A stretch of 6,845 nt of DNA. It comes from Planctomycetota bacterium. GTDB taxonomy: Bacteria; Planctomycetota; Planctomycetia; Pirellulales; Pirellulaceae. Under the pieces are notes generated by a model. That model saw nothing but the letters and a program-made list of their open reading frames with translations, was not told the DNA's origin and did no database searches. Where the stretch lies: the NCBI GenBank assembly GCA_019347795.1, contig JAHWKS010000298.1:1-6845 (forward strand), read 5' to 3'. Each line of letters begins with the position of its first letter. Position 1 is the stretch's first letter. The position numbers were made by a program, and so were the translations under genes. This document shows, piece after piece, positions 1 through 5,616 of the stretch.

Positions 1-46
1 AACGCGCGGGAAACGTGTACGGTGCGTACCCCGCCGAGCTGGCCTC

Positions 47-64
47 GCCGGAAACGGCCTTTTT
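47..64 (+). terminator. Weak hairpin with T-run (possible terminator)
   Basis: GCCG (47-50), a GAAA tetraloop (51-54) and CGGC (55-58) are followed by C and five T (60-64). The stem is only 4 bp, although it is all G/C with a stable GNRA loop. It could terminate a plus-strand gene lying left of the window, convergent with the metal operon. The short stem makes this uncertain. Confidence 0.2.
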
Positions 65-180
65 CTCCAGCGCCGCCCCCCCACCTCCCCGCACCCCCGC
101 CGCGCGCCGGCCCGCCGTTGGCGGCCCGGCGAGCGGCGGAGGAGCAATGAGGGATCGTCAGGAGGGGCCCGTTCTGAAGC

Positions 181-213
181 AAAAGCGTGCGACCACCGAG
201 GCAAGCTCGGTGG
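181..213 (-). terminator. Hairpin downstream of the adaptor gene (terminator or REP-like palindrome)
   Basis: Perfect 8-bp arms CCACCGAG (193-200) and CTCGGTGG (206-213) enclose a 5-base loop. On the minus strand it starts 54 bases after the adaptor stop codon. It is followed, after 8 bases, by a TTTT (181-184) and then a GC/T mix. The gap before the T-run is longer than in a classical intrinsic terminator, so it may be a weak terminator, an mRNA 3'-end stabiliser, or a dispersed extragenic palindrome of the REP type. Only a genome-wide copy count would separate these. Confidence 0.35.
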
Positions 214-267
214 CGTTACATCGTCGGTTCCTCACAGGAACGGCGCCACGGGAGTGTGCCTGCTACT

Positions 268-2097
268 TTACGGCTCGAGCGTCTCCAAGCGCTTGCCGCA
301 GGTGAGCATCTTTTGGCCCATGTACGGGTTGTGAATCTCGGGACTCCACCACAGCCAGCGCTCGTAGCCGACCTTGGCCATGCCGCACTCGAATTGGTGC
401 AGCTCGTCGCCGTAGAGCGTATTGCCGCCGTGCTTCTCCAGCAGCCGGGTCAACTGGTGGCTGATCTTGCCGAACCGCGTGCGGGCGTCGCGGGCATCCT
501 GAACGGGACTCGCGGACAACTCGACCATCAGGTCCCGGAAATTTCGTGCGTCCCTCGCCAGATCACCGGCGTCGGCGCCGGCTGCGGATTGGGCGAGAGC
601 CGTGGCCGCGCCGGCGAGTGCGTCCAACCGGGGATCGACGTACTGAATCTCGTCCTCGGCCAACGTCGCGCTCAGTTGGAAGTACGCGTCCAAAGTATCG
701 CGCACCCGCGAAGCCAACGGCTCGCCGAGCACCTCTTCGAGCGTCGCCCGCTCGCTTTCCGGCGGGAGCATTTTCGCCAGCACGCTTTGAAATTGGCTCT
801 CGGAGTTGAGCAGAAAGGCGCCGGCGGTGACGACCTCATCACCCGGCGCCAGCCCCTCCAAGACCTCGTGATAGCGAACTCGCCCCTCGCCGAACCCGAC
901 GGAGGTCGTCTCCTTGGCGGACGTGTCGTGAAGCCACTTCTGCCCGGTGCGGACCTCCGTGGGACGAAAGGCCCCCTCGCCCGCCTTTTCGATCACCACC
1001 GACCGCTGCCCCGACCACAGGACCGCATGTTCAGGAACGGCCAGCATGGAAGGAAACTCATGGCGGAGGCGGACTTCGGCGAACATCCCCGGCAGCAGCT
1101 TCCCCTCCCGGTTCTCGACGTCGATGCGTACCGGCACGGTGCGAGTAGCGGGCCGGACCATGGGATCGATGAACGCCACCGTTCCCATGAAGGTTTCGCC
1201 GGGGCGATTGCTCACGGACAGCTCCACCGACGTTCCCTCCTCGACCAAGGGCAACTCGTCTTCGTACACGTCGGCGAAGAGCCACAACGTGGACAGGTCC
1301 GCGACCTCGAACAGCACGTCCCCTTCGCTCACGTACTGCCCTTCCTGGATGTGGCGCCGGACCACGGTGCCGCCGATCGGCGCCTCAATCGGAATCCGGT
1401 CCTGCGGCTGCCGGGACTCGCGCAGCTCCTCGATCTGCGCCTCGGTCAGGCCCTGATAGCGGAGCTTCTGGCGAGCCGACTCAAGCAGCGCCGTCTGCAT
1501 CCCGCGCACCGAGGAGCCGGAAAGGGCCGTCAGCGCGCTCAGGTATTCCTGCTGGGCCACCAGCAGTTCGGGACTGTAAAGCTCGGCCAGCGGCTCGCCT
1601 TGCTCGACCTGCTGCCCCATGAAGTTGACGTGCAGCTCTTCGATGCGGTTCTTGCCGCGCACCCAGGAGGTGATTTTCTTCAAGCGCCGCTCGTCGTAGT
1701 CGATGCGGCCGGTGGTGTCGAGCACGCGAACCAGGTCGCGCCGCAGGACCGGCTGCGTGACAACCCCCGCCTGCTGGATCTGCTGCGCCGTGAGCGTCAG
1801 ATGCTGCGGCGGCGCCACGACGCCCCCTTCCAACTCGACCAGCGCCATGTTGCAGATCGGGCAGACGGCGTTCTCTTTGTTGCTCTTGATCTGCGGGTGC
1901 ATCGGGCACCAGAAGACCTTGCCCGTGTCGGTGGACGATTCCATCAGTCCCGCCCAGGCCAGCGCGGCGCGCGAGGCGGCGTCCGCGCGCTGCCGCATGT
2001 GCGGGCTGACAGCCAGCGCCGCGCCGCCGGCCGCAATCGCAACAAGGCTGGCGACCACGCCCCAATGACGTCCGAGGAATTCGAGAATCTTTCGCAT
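268..2097 (-). CDS. cusB: CusB-type RND efflux periplasmic adaptor with heavy-metal-binding and DUF3347-like domains
   Basis: This is the periplasmic adaptor (membrane fusion protein) of a tripartite RND pump of the heavy-metal efflux class, probably for Cu(I)/Ag(I). It would link an inner-membrane pump to an outer-membrane channel. The 609-residue product is much longer than E. coli CusB (about 400). Residues 12-30 form a membrane anchor or signal segment. Residues 62-90 are a heavy-metal-binding domain with CPMHP (64-68) and CPICNM (79-84). Residues 115-440 are the adaptor core: the lipoyl/barrel part includes IEAPIGGTVVRRHIQEGQYV (237-256), the hairpin around 172-230 includes LYSPELLVAQQEYL, and the beta-barrel part includes PVRIDVEN and LLPGMFAEVRL. 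Residues 465-605 resemble DUF3347, ending in ECGM (570-573) and NPYMGQKMLTCG (590-601), likely metal ligands. An AGAAGG (2108-2113) lies 10 bases before the ATG. The gene follows the Cys-rich gene by 152 bases. The family assignment is firm, but the metal is inferred. Confidence 0.93.
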   Translation of the reverse strand: MRKILEFLGRHWGVVASLVAIAAGGAALAVSPHMRQRADAASRAALAWAGLMESSTDTGKVFWCPMHPQIKSNKENAVCPICNMALVELEGGVVAPPQHLTLTAQQIQQAGVVTQPVLRRDLVRVLDTTGRIDYDERRLKKITSWVRGKNRIEELHVNFMGQQVEQGEPLAELYSPELLVAQQEYLSALTALSGSSVRGMQTALLESARQKLRYQGLTEAQIEELRESRQPQDRIPIEAPIGGTVVRRHIQEGQYVSEGDVLFEVADLSTLWLFADVYEDELPLVEEGTSVELSVSNRPGETFMGTVAFIDPMVRPATRTVPVRIDVENREGKLLPGMFAEVRLRHEFPSMLAVPEHAVLWSGQRSVVIEKAGEGAFRPTEVRTGQKWLHDTSAKETTSVGFGEGRVRYHEVLEGLAPGDEVVTAGAFLLNSESQFQSVLAKMLPPESERATLEEVLGEPLASRVRDTLDAYFQLSATLAEDEIQYVDPRLDALAGAATALAQSAAGADAGDLARDARNFRDLMVELSASPVQDARDARTRFGKISHQLTRLLEKHGGNTLYGDELHQFECGMAKVGYERWLWWSPEIHNPYMGQKMLTCGKRLETLEP

Positions 2098-2249
2098 GAT
2101 CGTGAGGCCTTCTCTCGACCGCGCTTCCGGCGCCGGCGATGGTCGCCGTCACGCGCCGCGCACGATCGAGCAAGGGGAAGGTGAACAGACTCCGGGCTGA
2201 TTAGCGACGATGGAAAGAAGTCGGCGCATACCGATAGCGCCGGGTCGCA

Positions 2250-2645
2250 TCAGGCGTTCAAGCGAACGCAAAGAGCTTGCAGAGACGATTGCGCCAAAGA
2301 ATGACGGGCAGCCGACGAAGGCCGGCCGGACGAGCCGCCGGACGCTTCACGACCGGAATCCACCGATGCCGCTGCGAGGACGGAGGCGCCGGGCCGCTCA
2401 TCGCGGTTCTCGCGCTCATGCGGGCCGGGCGGCGGCTCCTTCGCCGGCGCCTGCCGGACGCAGCACGCCATCCCGCAGCCATCCTTCAGGCCACAGCAGC
2501 ATGCGCCGCGGCTCGGCGCCTGTGCAACCGAAACGCCGCCGATAGCCCCAGCCATCATCTGGGGAAACAACGGGGTCAGGTTCAGACCGGCGAGGAGGCC
2601 GGCGGTGATGAGCCAACGAGTTGTGGCGGCATAGCGAAACATCAT
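2250..2645 (-). CDS. Small exported cysteine-rich protein, companion of the CusB adaptor
   Basis: This 131-residue protein has no family I can name with certainty. Residues 11-38 are hydrophobic (signal peptide or anchor) and are followed by AQA (41-43), a plausible cleavage site. A compact cysteine cluster follows: C49, C50 and C51 in a row, C57, then C61 and C62, with Met59 between (pattern CCC-x5-C-x3-CC). The rest is Pro/Ser/Ala/Gly-rich and charged, looks disordered, and ends in a more ordered stretch SLQALCVRLN with C126. The position directly upstream of a metal adaptor on the same strand, together with soft Cys/Met ligands, suggests periplasmic Cu/Ag binding or buffering; this is inference. 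The next gene lies 152 bases downstream. Two ATG codons stand in tandem (2645-2640). A -10 box lies 4 bases before the first, so translation may be leaderless, with no room for a ribosome binding site. Confidence 0.7.
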   Translation of the reverse strand: MMFRYAATTRWLITAGLLAGLNLTPLFPQMMAGAIGGVSVAQAPSRGACCCGLKDGCGMACCVRQAPAKEPPPGPHERENRDERPGASVLAAASVDSGREASGGSSGRPSSAARHSLAQSSLQALCVRLNA

Positions 2646-2649
2646 TTCA

Positions 2650-2658
2650 ATTATAACA
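2650..2658 (-). promoter_or_regulatory. Extended -10 promoter of the Cys-rich/cusB unit
   Basis: On the minus strand TGTTATAAT (2658-2650) matches the extended -10 consensus (TGn followed by a perfect TATAAT) inside an AT-rich island in GC-rich DNA. There is no recognisable -35: the hexamer at 17 bases spacing is CGCCCC. Transcription would start about 7-8 bases on, at 2643-2642, i.e. at the tandem start codons of the Cys-rich gene. That implies a leaderless transcript. A missing -35 beside a nearby palindrome fits activator dependence. Confidence 0.6.
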
Positions 2659-2678
2659 ATCGGTCATGCGAAGGGGCG

Positions 2679-2697
2679 AATTGTGCACAATTTTGTG
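2679..2697. promoter_or_regulatory. Palindromic operator candidate with three half-sites
   Basis: AATTGTGCACAATT (2679-2692) is a perfect 14-bp palindrome. A further TTGTG at 2693-2697 extends it, giving three alternating half-sites: 2681-2685, 2686-2690 and 2693-2697. The palindrome centre (2685.5) lies about 42-43 bases upstream of the predicted transcription start, a position typical of class II activators. No regulator gene is in the window, and I cannot assign a regulator family from the motif. A role in metal-responsive control is inferred from position only. Confidence 0.5.
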
Positions 2698-2724
2698 GTA
2701 ATCTCAAGTGCAATCCGCCAGGGT

Positions 2725-2820
2725 TCAGGGCCAGATCTTATTAGCGACGGCAATTTTGTAGGCGAGTGCCTCCAACACTTCGCTCTCCCAATCGACGGCT
2801 TCGCCAGCACGCACAAGCCG
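2725..2820 (-). pseudogene. Short open stretch, possible 3' remnant of a gene
   Basis: On the minus strand a frame of 31 codons runs from just after an in-frame TAG (2821-2823) to a TGA (2725-2727). It contains no ATG; a GTG at 2812-2814 could start a peptide of about 29 residues. The product has an ordered, helix-like C-terminal composition (WESEVLEALAYKI, then VANKIWP) and looks like the tail of a real protein rather than random GC-rich translation. No ribosome binding site was seen. It lies between the stop of the TPR gene and the metal-operon promoter. It could be a degraded gene end, a small peptide gene, or chance. I do not recognise the family. Confidence 0.2.
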
Positions 2821-2909
2821 CTAGCCCCGCAAACCGCGAGATGCACCCGGGGTGTGGTTCCGCCGCGGATCGATTCGCCACCGGGAGGCTGCCGGCCGAT
2901 TCGCGCGTC

Positions 2910-3980
2910 TTACTGGATGCGGTACGGCTGGTTCTGCTGATAGAGCGTCTGCCGCTGCGTGAGGTCGTCCACCTTGTCCTCGGGGGCCTGCTCGATGGCG
3001 GCGGCGATCGTCTCTTGGGCCTTGGCGAAGTCGCCGGCGGCGGCCTGGGCGGCGGCGAGCGTGTCCAGATAGCGATAGTCGGCCTCATCCCCGGCCAGCT
3101 CGATCGCCTTCTGGGCGGCGTTCACCGCCCGGTCGGGATAGCGGTATCGCTGGTCGGGACAGGCGGCCATCAGCCACGCCGCCCCCTGATACGCGCGGCC
3201 AAGCGAGCCGTCCAAGGTAATCGCCTGGCGATAATCCCGCGCGGCCTGGTCCCACAATCCCAAGGCCAGACACGCCTCGCCCCGGTTGAGATGGGCCAGG
3301 GCCCTGTCGGGCTTGAGTTCAAGAGCCCGGCTGTAATCGGTCAGCGCCTCGCGATAGCGGCCCAACTTGAAGTAGGCATGACCGCGGCGGGTATAGGCTT
3401 CCGCGTCCTCGGGATTCGCCCGGATCACGTTGTTGTAGTCGGCCACCGCCTGCTCGTAGTTGCCCAGCTCGTAGTGGATCTCGCCGCGATTAAACCAGGA
3501 GTTGGCGAAGGTGGGCCTCAGCCGCAGGGCGTGATTGAACTCGGGGAGCGCTTTCTGGTAGTCGCCGGTCATGGCGTAGCTGACGCCGCGATTGTGATAC
3601 GCCTTCCATCGCGACGCATCAAGCTGAATGGCGGCGTTAAAATCCTCAAGTGCTTGGGCGTCGAGCCCGGCGGCCGCCTCCGTCTGACCTTCGGCGGCGT
3701 GCTTGCCCGCCTCTTCGGCCCGGGCTTCGCCGCGGCGGTTATACGCCCAAGCCGTCAGCTTACGAACGTACTCCGAATTCTGCTGAGAAAGGCCCGTCTC
3801 CAAGAGCCGCTGGGACTCTTCGATCATCTTCGTGTAATCTTCCGCCGTCTCGGCCGACTGCGACATCTCGTAAACCGATTGAATCGCCGTTCGGGCGTCG
3901 TCGTCCTGGGCCAGCGCGGCCGGCGCCGCAAACAGCAGGACCATCGCCGCCGCAACGAGTCGAAGCGAAGTGGAAGACAT
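2910..3980 (-). CDS. Secreted tetratricopeptide repeat (TPR) protein
   Basis: This 356-residue protein probably acts as a periplasmic or surface protein-interaction scaffold. Residues 1-24 are a signal peptide (hydrophobic 7-19, cleavage expected after ALA at 22-24). After a helical N-terminal part with a diverged first repeat (about 77-123), canonical 34-residue TPRs follow at roughly 125-158, 159-192, 193-226 and 227-260, with the usual W/Y-x2-RG, Y-x2-A and P spacing (for example AYHNRGVSYAMTGDYQKAL). Residues 262-335 hold the variant GAAWLMAACPD and YLDTLAAA repeats common in planctomycete TPR proteins. The C-terminus is short and polar. It follows fumC by 33 bases on the same strand and is probably co-transcribed. 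AAGGA (3991-3987) precedes the ATG by 6 bases. No enzymatic domain is visible, so the partner is unknown. Confidence 0.88.
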   Translation of the reverse strand: MSSTSLRLVAAAMVLLFAAPAALAQDDDARTAIQSVYEMSQSAETAEDYTKMIEESQRLLETGLSQQNSEYVRKLTAWAYNRRGEARAEEAGKHAAEGQTEAAAGLDAQALEDFNAAIQLDASRWKAYHNRGVSYAMTGDYQKALPEFNHALRLRPTFANSWFNRGEIHYELGNYEQAVADYNNVIRANPEDAEAYTRRGHAYFKLGRYREALTDYSRALELKPDRALAHLNRGEACLALGLWDQAARDYRQAITLDGSLGRAYQGAAWLMAACPDQRYRYPDRAVNAAQKAIELAGDEADYRYLDTLAAAQAAAGDFAKAQETIAAAIEQAPEDKVDDLTQRQTLYQQNQPYRIQ

Positions 3981-3986
3981 GTTCGT

Positions 3987-3991
3987 TCCTT
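3987..3991 (-). promoter_or_regulatory. Ribosome binding site of the secreted TPR gene
   Basis: On the minus strand AAGGA lies 6 bases before the ATG at 3980-3978, inside the 33-base gap after fumC. This supports the chosen start and independent ribosome loading on a shared transcript. Confidence 0.7.
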
Positions 3992-4013
3992 GAGAGTTGG
4001 ATTGTGGGGTGAT

Positions 4014-5441
4014 TCACTCTTGCGGCTCGGTCATGCGCATCGGGTCGAGGGCCTCGTTGAGCGTATTCTCCGGCAGGATGCCTTCCTCAATGCACAGCTC
4101 GCGGATCGTCTTGCCGGTCGTGAACGCCCGCTTGGCCAGCGCCGCGGCTTTATCGTAGCCGATGTGCGGGTTGAGGCTCGTGACCATCGAGAGGCTCTTC
4201 TCGACCGACGCCTCGCAGCTCTCGACGTTGGCCTCCAACCCCTCGGCGCAGAATTCGACGAACGCCCGCGTCGCGGCCGCCATCAGGCGGATGCTCTCCA
4301 GCGCGGCGTGTCCCATCACGGGCATCATGATGTTGAGTTGGAACTGCCCGCCGGCGGCGCCGGAGATGGCGAGGGTCTGGTCGTTCCCCATCACGCGGGC
4401 GGCCGCCTGCATCATGCTCTCGCACATCACGGGGTTCACCTTGCCGGGCATGATCGAGCTTCCCGGCTGGCGGTCGGGAAGCACCACCTCGAAGAACCCG
4501 CACCGCGGCCCCGAGCCGAGCCAGCGGATGTTGTTGGAAACGTTCATTAGCGTCACGGCGATCGTGCGCAGATGGCCGTGGCAATGGACCAGCCCGTCCC
4601 GCTGGGCATTGGCCTCGAAGTGATCGGCCGCCTCGACGAAGGGAATGTCGGTCTCCTCGGCCAGCACCTTCGCCACCCGGGCGCCGAACTCCGGATGCGT
4701 GTTGATGCCGGTTCCCACCGCGGTGCCGCCGACGGGCAACTCCAGCACCGCCTGAATCGCCTGCTCGGCCCGCTCCAGGGAAAGCTCCAGTTGCCGGGCG
4801 AAGCCGCCGAACTCCTGCCCCAGCCGGATCGGCGTGGCGTCCATCAGGTGCGTGCGGCCGATTTTGATCACCCGGTCCCAGTCCTTCGCCTTCTGGGCCA
4901 ATACGTCGTAAAGCCGCCGCAGCGCGGGGATGAGGTCGGTCTTGATCTGCACCGCCGCCGCCACGTGGATCGCCGTGGGGAAGGTGTCGTTGGTGCTCTG
5001 CCCCATGTTGACGTGGTCGTTGGGATGGATCGGCTTGACCGCGTGGTCGAAGCGATCGCCGCCGATCAGTTCGATGGCGCGGTTGGCGATCACCTCGTTC
5101 ACGTTCATGTTGCTGGACGTGCCCGAGCCGGTCTGGAAGACGTCGATGGGGAACTCACCGTCGAAGCGACCCTCATACACCTCGCGGCAGGCCTGCAGCA
5201 TCGCCGCGACCTGCTCATCGGAAAGCGGGTTCTTTCCCGAGCCGGTCAGCTTGCCCAGATCGCGATTGGCCGCGCCGCAGGCGAACTTCACGAGGCCCAT
5301 CGCCCGCACCAGTGCCGCGGGGAGCGTCCAGCCGGAGATGGGAAAATTCTCTACCGCCCGCTGCGTCTGGGCGCCGTAATAAGCCTGGGCGGGGACCTGA
5401 ACCTCGCCCATCGAGTCCTTCTCAGTGCGAAACGCGCTCAT
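4014..5441 (-). CDS. fumC: Class II fumarate hydratase (fumarase C)
   Basis: This enzyme catalyses reversible hydration of fumarate to L-malate in the TCA cycle. It is cytoplasmic, iron-independent and tetrameric in this family. The 475-residue length fits class II fumarases (about 460-470). Conserved blocks are all present: RTEKDSMGEV near the N-terminus, TGSGTSSNMNVNEV (104-117), HPNDHVNMGQSTND (139-152), GRTHLMDATP (195-204, with the active-site histidine H198) and the fumarate lyase signature GSSIMPGKVNP (327-337), whose first serine (S328) matches the catalytic Ser of E. coli FumC. GTAVGTGIN (239-247) is intact. The N-terminus aligns with E. coli FumC from the first Met, so that start is preferred over the internal ATG at residue 11, even though no strong ribosome binding site precedes it. 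The signature block favours fumarase over aspartase or argininosuccinate lyase. The secreted TPR gene follows 33 bases downstream. Confidence 0.96.
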   Translation of the reverse strand: MSAFRTEKDSMGEVQVPAQAYYGAQTQRAVENFPISGWTLPAALVRAMGLVKFACGAANRDLGKLTGSGKNPLSDEQVAAMLQACREVYEGRFDGEFPIDVFQTGSGTSSNMNVNEVIANRAIELIGGDRFDHAVKPIHPNDHVNMGQSTNDTFPTAIHVAAAVQIKTDLIPALRRLYDVLAQKAKDWDRVIKIGRTHLMDATPIRLGQEFGGFARQLELSLERAEQAIQAVLELPVGGTAVGTGINTHPEFGARVAKVLAEETDIPFVEAADHFEANAQRDGLVHCHGHLRTIAVTLMNVSNNIRWLGSGPRCGFFEVVLPDRQPGSSIMPGKVNPVMCESMMQAAARVMGNDQTLAISGAAGGQFQLNIMMPVMGHAALESIRLMAAATRAFVEFCAEGLEANVESCEASVEKSLSMVTSLNPHIGYDKAAALAKRAFTTGKTIRELCIEEGILPENTLNEALDPMRMTEPQE

Positions 5442-5467
5442 GTATTCTAGGAATCGGCGACAAAGTG

Positions 5468-5488
5468 GATGACAGCCAAGCTGTCATC
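5468..5488. repeat. Perfect inverted repeat between fumC and the divergent TPR gene
   Basis: GATGACAGC (5468-5476), CAA spacer, GCTGTCATC (5480-5488): 9-bp perfect arms in the 175-base divergent intergenic region. No T-run follows on either strand, so an intrinsic terminator is unlikely. It overlaps the -10 box and predicted start site of the candidate fumC promoter. This suits a repressor operator or a hairpin at the very 5' end of the fumC mRNA. Confidence 0.6.
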
Positions 5489-5513
5489 ATATCCGCCCGC
5501 GATCCATTGTTGA
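5486..5513 (-). promoter_or_regulatory. Candidate fumC promoter
   Basis: On the minus strand TCAACA (5513-5508, 4 of 6 to TTGACA) and TATGAT (5491-5486, 5 of 6 to TATAAT) are 16 bases apart. The predicted start is near 5479, inside the inverted repeat, giving a leader of about 38 bases before the fumC ATG. A second -10-like TAGAAT sits only 2 bases before that ATG but lacks a -35. Confidence 0.4.
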
Positions 5514-5550
5514 AGAGACGAGTAGCTCCGCGTGGTCGAGGCGACTTGGC

Positions 5551-5579
5551 GAGACAATCGGTTGCGGATGAACTACACT
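5551..5579 (+). promoter_or_regulatory. Candidate promoter of the plus-strand TPR gene
   Basis: GAGACA (5551-5556) and TACACT (5574-5579) are 17 bases apart, each matching 4 of 6 sigma-70 consensus positions. Transcription would begin near 5586, about 30 bases before the start codon. A small CTGCC/GGCAG hairpin (5578-5592) overlaps the start region. This is the best match between the divergent genes on this strand, but it is weak. Confidence 0.3.
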
Positions 5580-5604
5580 GCCGAAGTGGCAGACCAGAAC
5601 GGTT

Positions 5605-5610
5605 GGAGGG
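5605..5610 (+). promoter_or_regulatory. Ribosome binding site of the membrane-anchored TPR gene
   Basis: GGAGGG lies 6 bases before the ATG at 5617. It is a strong Shine-Dalgarno match and fixes the start of this gene. Confidence 0.8.
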
Positions 5611-5616
5611 CCGGGG

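Larger units (their letters stand above)
1..267. other. Left margin, downstream of the adaptor gene; no supported gene
   Basis: No convincing coding region was found here. The stretch 70-140 is low-complexity and C-rich on the plus strand (runs of C and CCG), which keeps several frames open by chance. One plus frame is open from the left edge to a TGA at 148-150 and would read as a Pro/Arg/Ala-rich tail. A minus frame is open from about 160 to the left edge but has no ATG and no ribosome binding site. Neither resembles a protein family I recognise. The inner-membrane pump gene that often follows a CusB-type adaptor does not begin in this stretch on the minus strand. Two hairpins are listed separately. 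Confidence 0.5.

Noticed and set aside
1481..2173. A 230-codon minus-strand frame overlapping the start of cusB
   Set aside because: It overlaps cusB on the same strand in another frame. Its Arg/Ala/Gly-dominated translation is a frame-shifted image of the adaptor.
187..2184. A 665-codon open frame on the plus strand opposite cusB
   Set aside because: It is antisense to a gene with clear domain evidence. Its translation is rich in His/Arg/Leu/Gln without recognisable motifs, as expected for a GC-rich shadow frame.
2198..2750. Shared ATTAGCGACG words near 2200 and 2739 on either side of the Cys-rich gene
   Set aside because: The match is only about 10 bases with no longer flanking identity, so it is not a supportable direct repeat or insertion-site duplication.
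2683..2940. An 85-codon plus-strand frame starting inside the palindrome
   Set aside because: It has no ribosome binding site and runs antisense into the end of the TPR gene. Its composition is heterogeneous, with no motif.
2766..4550. A 594-codon open frame on the plus strand opposite the TPR gene and fumC
   Set aside because: It spans two unrelated minus-strand genes and their gap, has no ribosome binding site and resembles a shadow frame (Arg/Gly/Leu-rich, no motifs).
4572..5450. A 292-codon plus-strand frame opposite fumC
   Set aside because: It is the complement of the conserved fumarase coding sequence, with His/Arg/Gly-biased composition and no family features.
5441..5452. TAGAAT immediately before the fumC ATG as a leaderless promoter
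   Set aside because: It has no extended TGn motif and no -35 at usable spacing. The TCAACA/TATGAT pair upstream is a better candidate.
5546..5565. Sigma-54-like TGGCGAG...TTGC upstream of the plus-strand TPR gene
   Set aside because: The GG to GC distance is 16 bases instead of the required 12.
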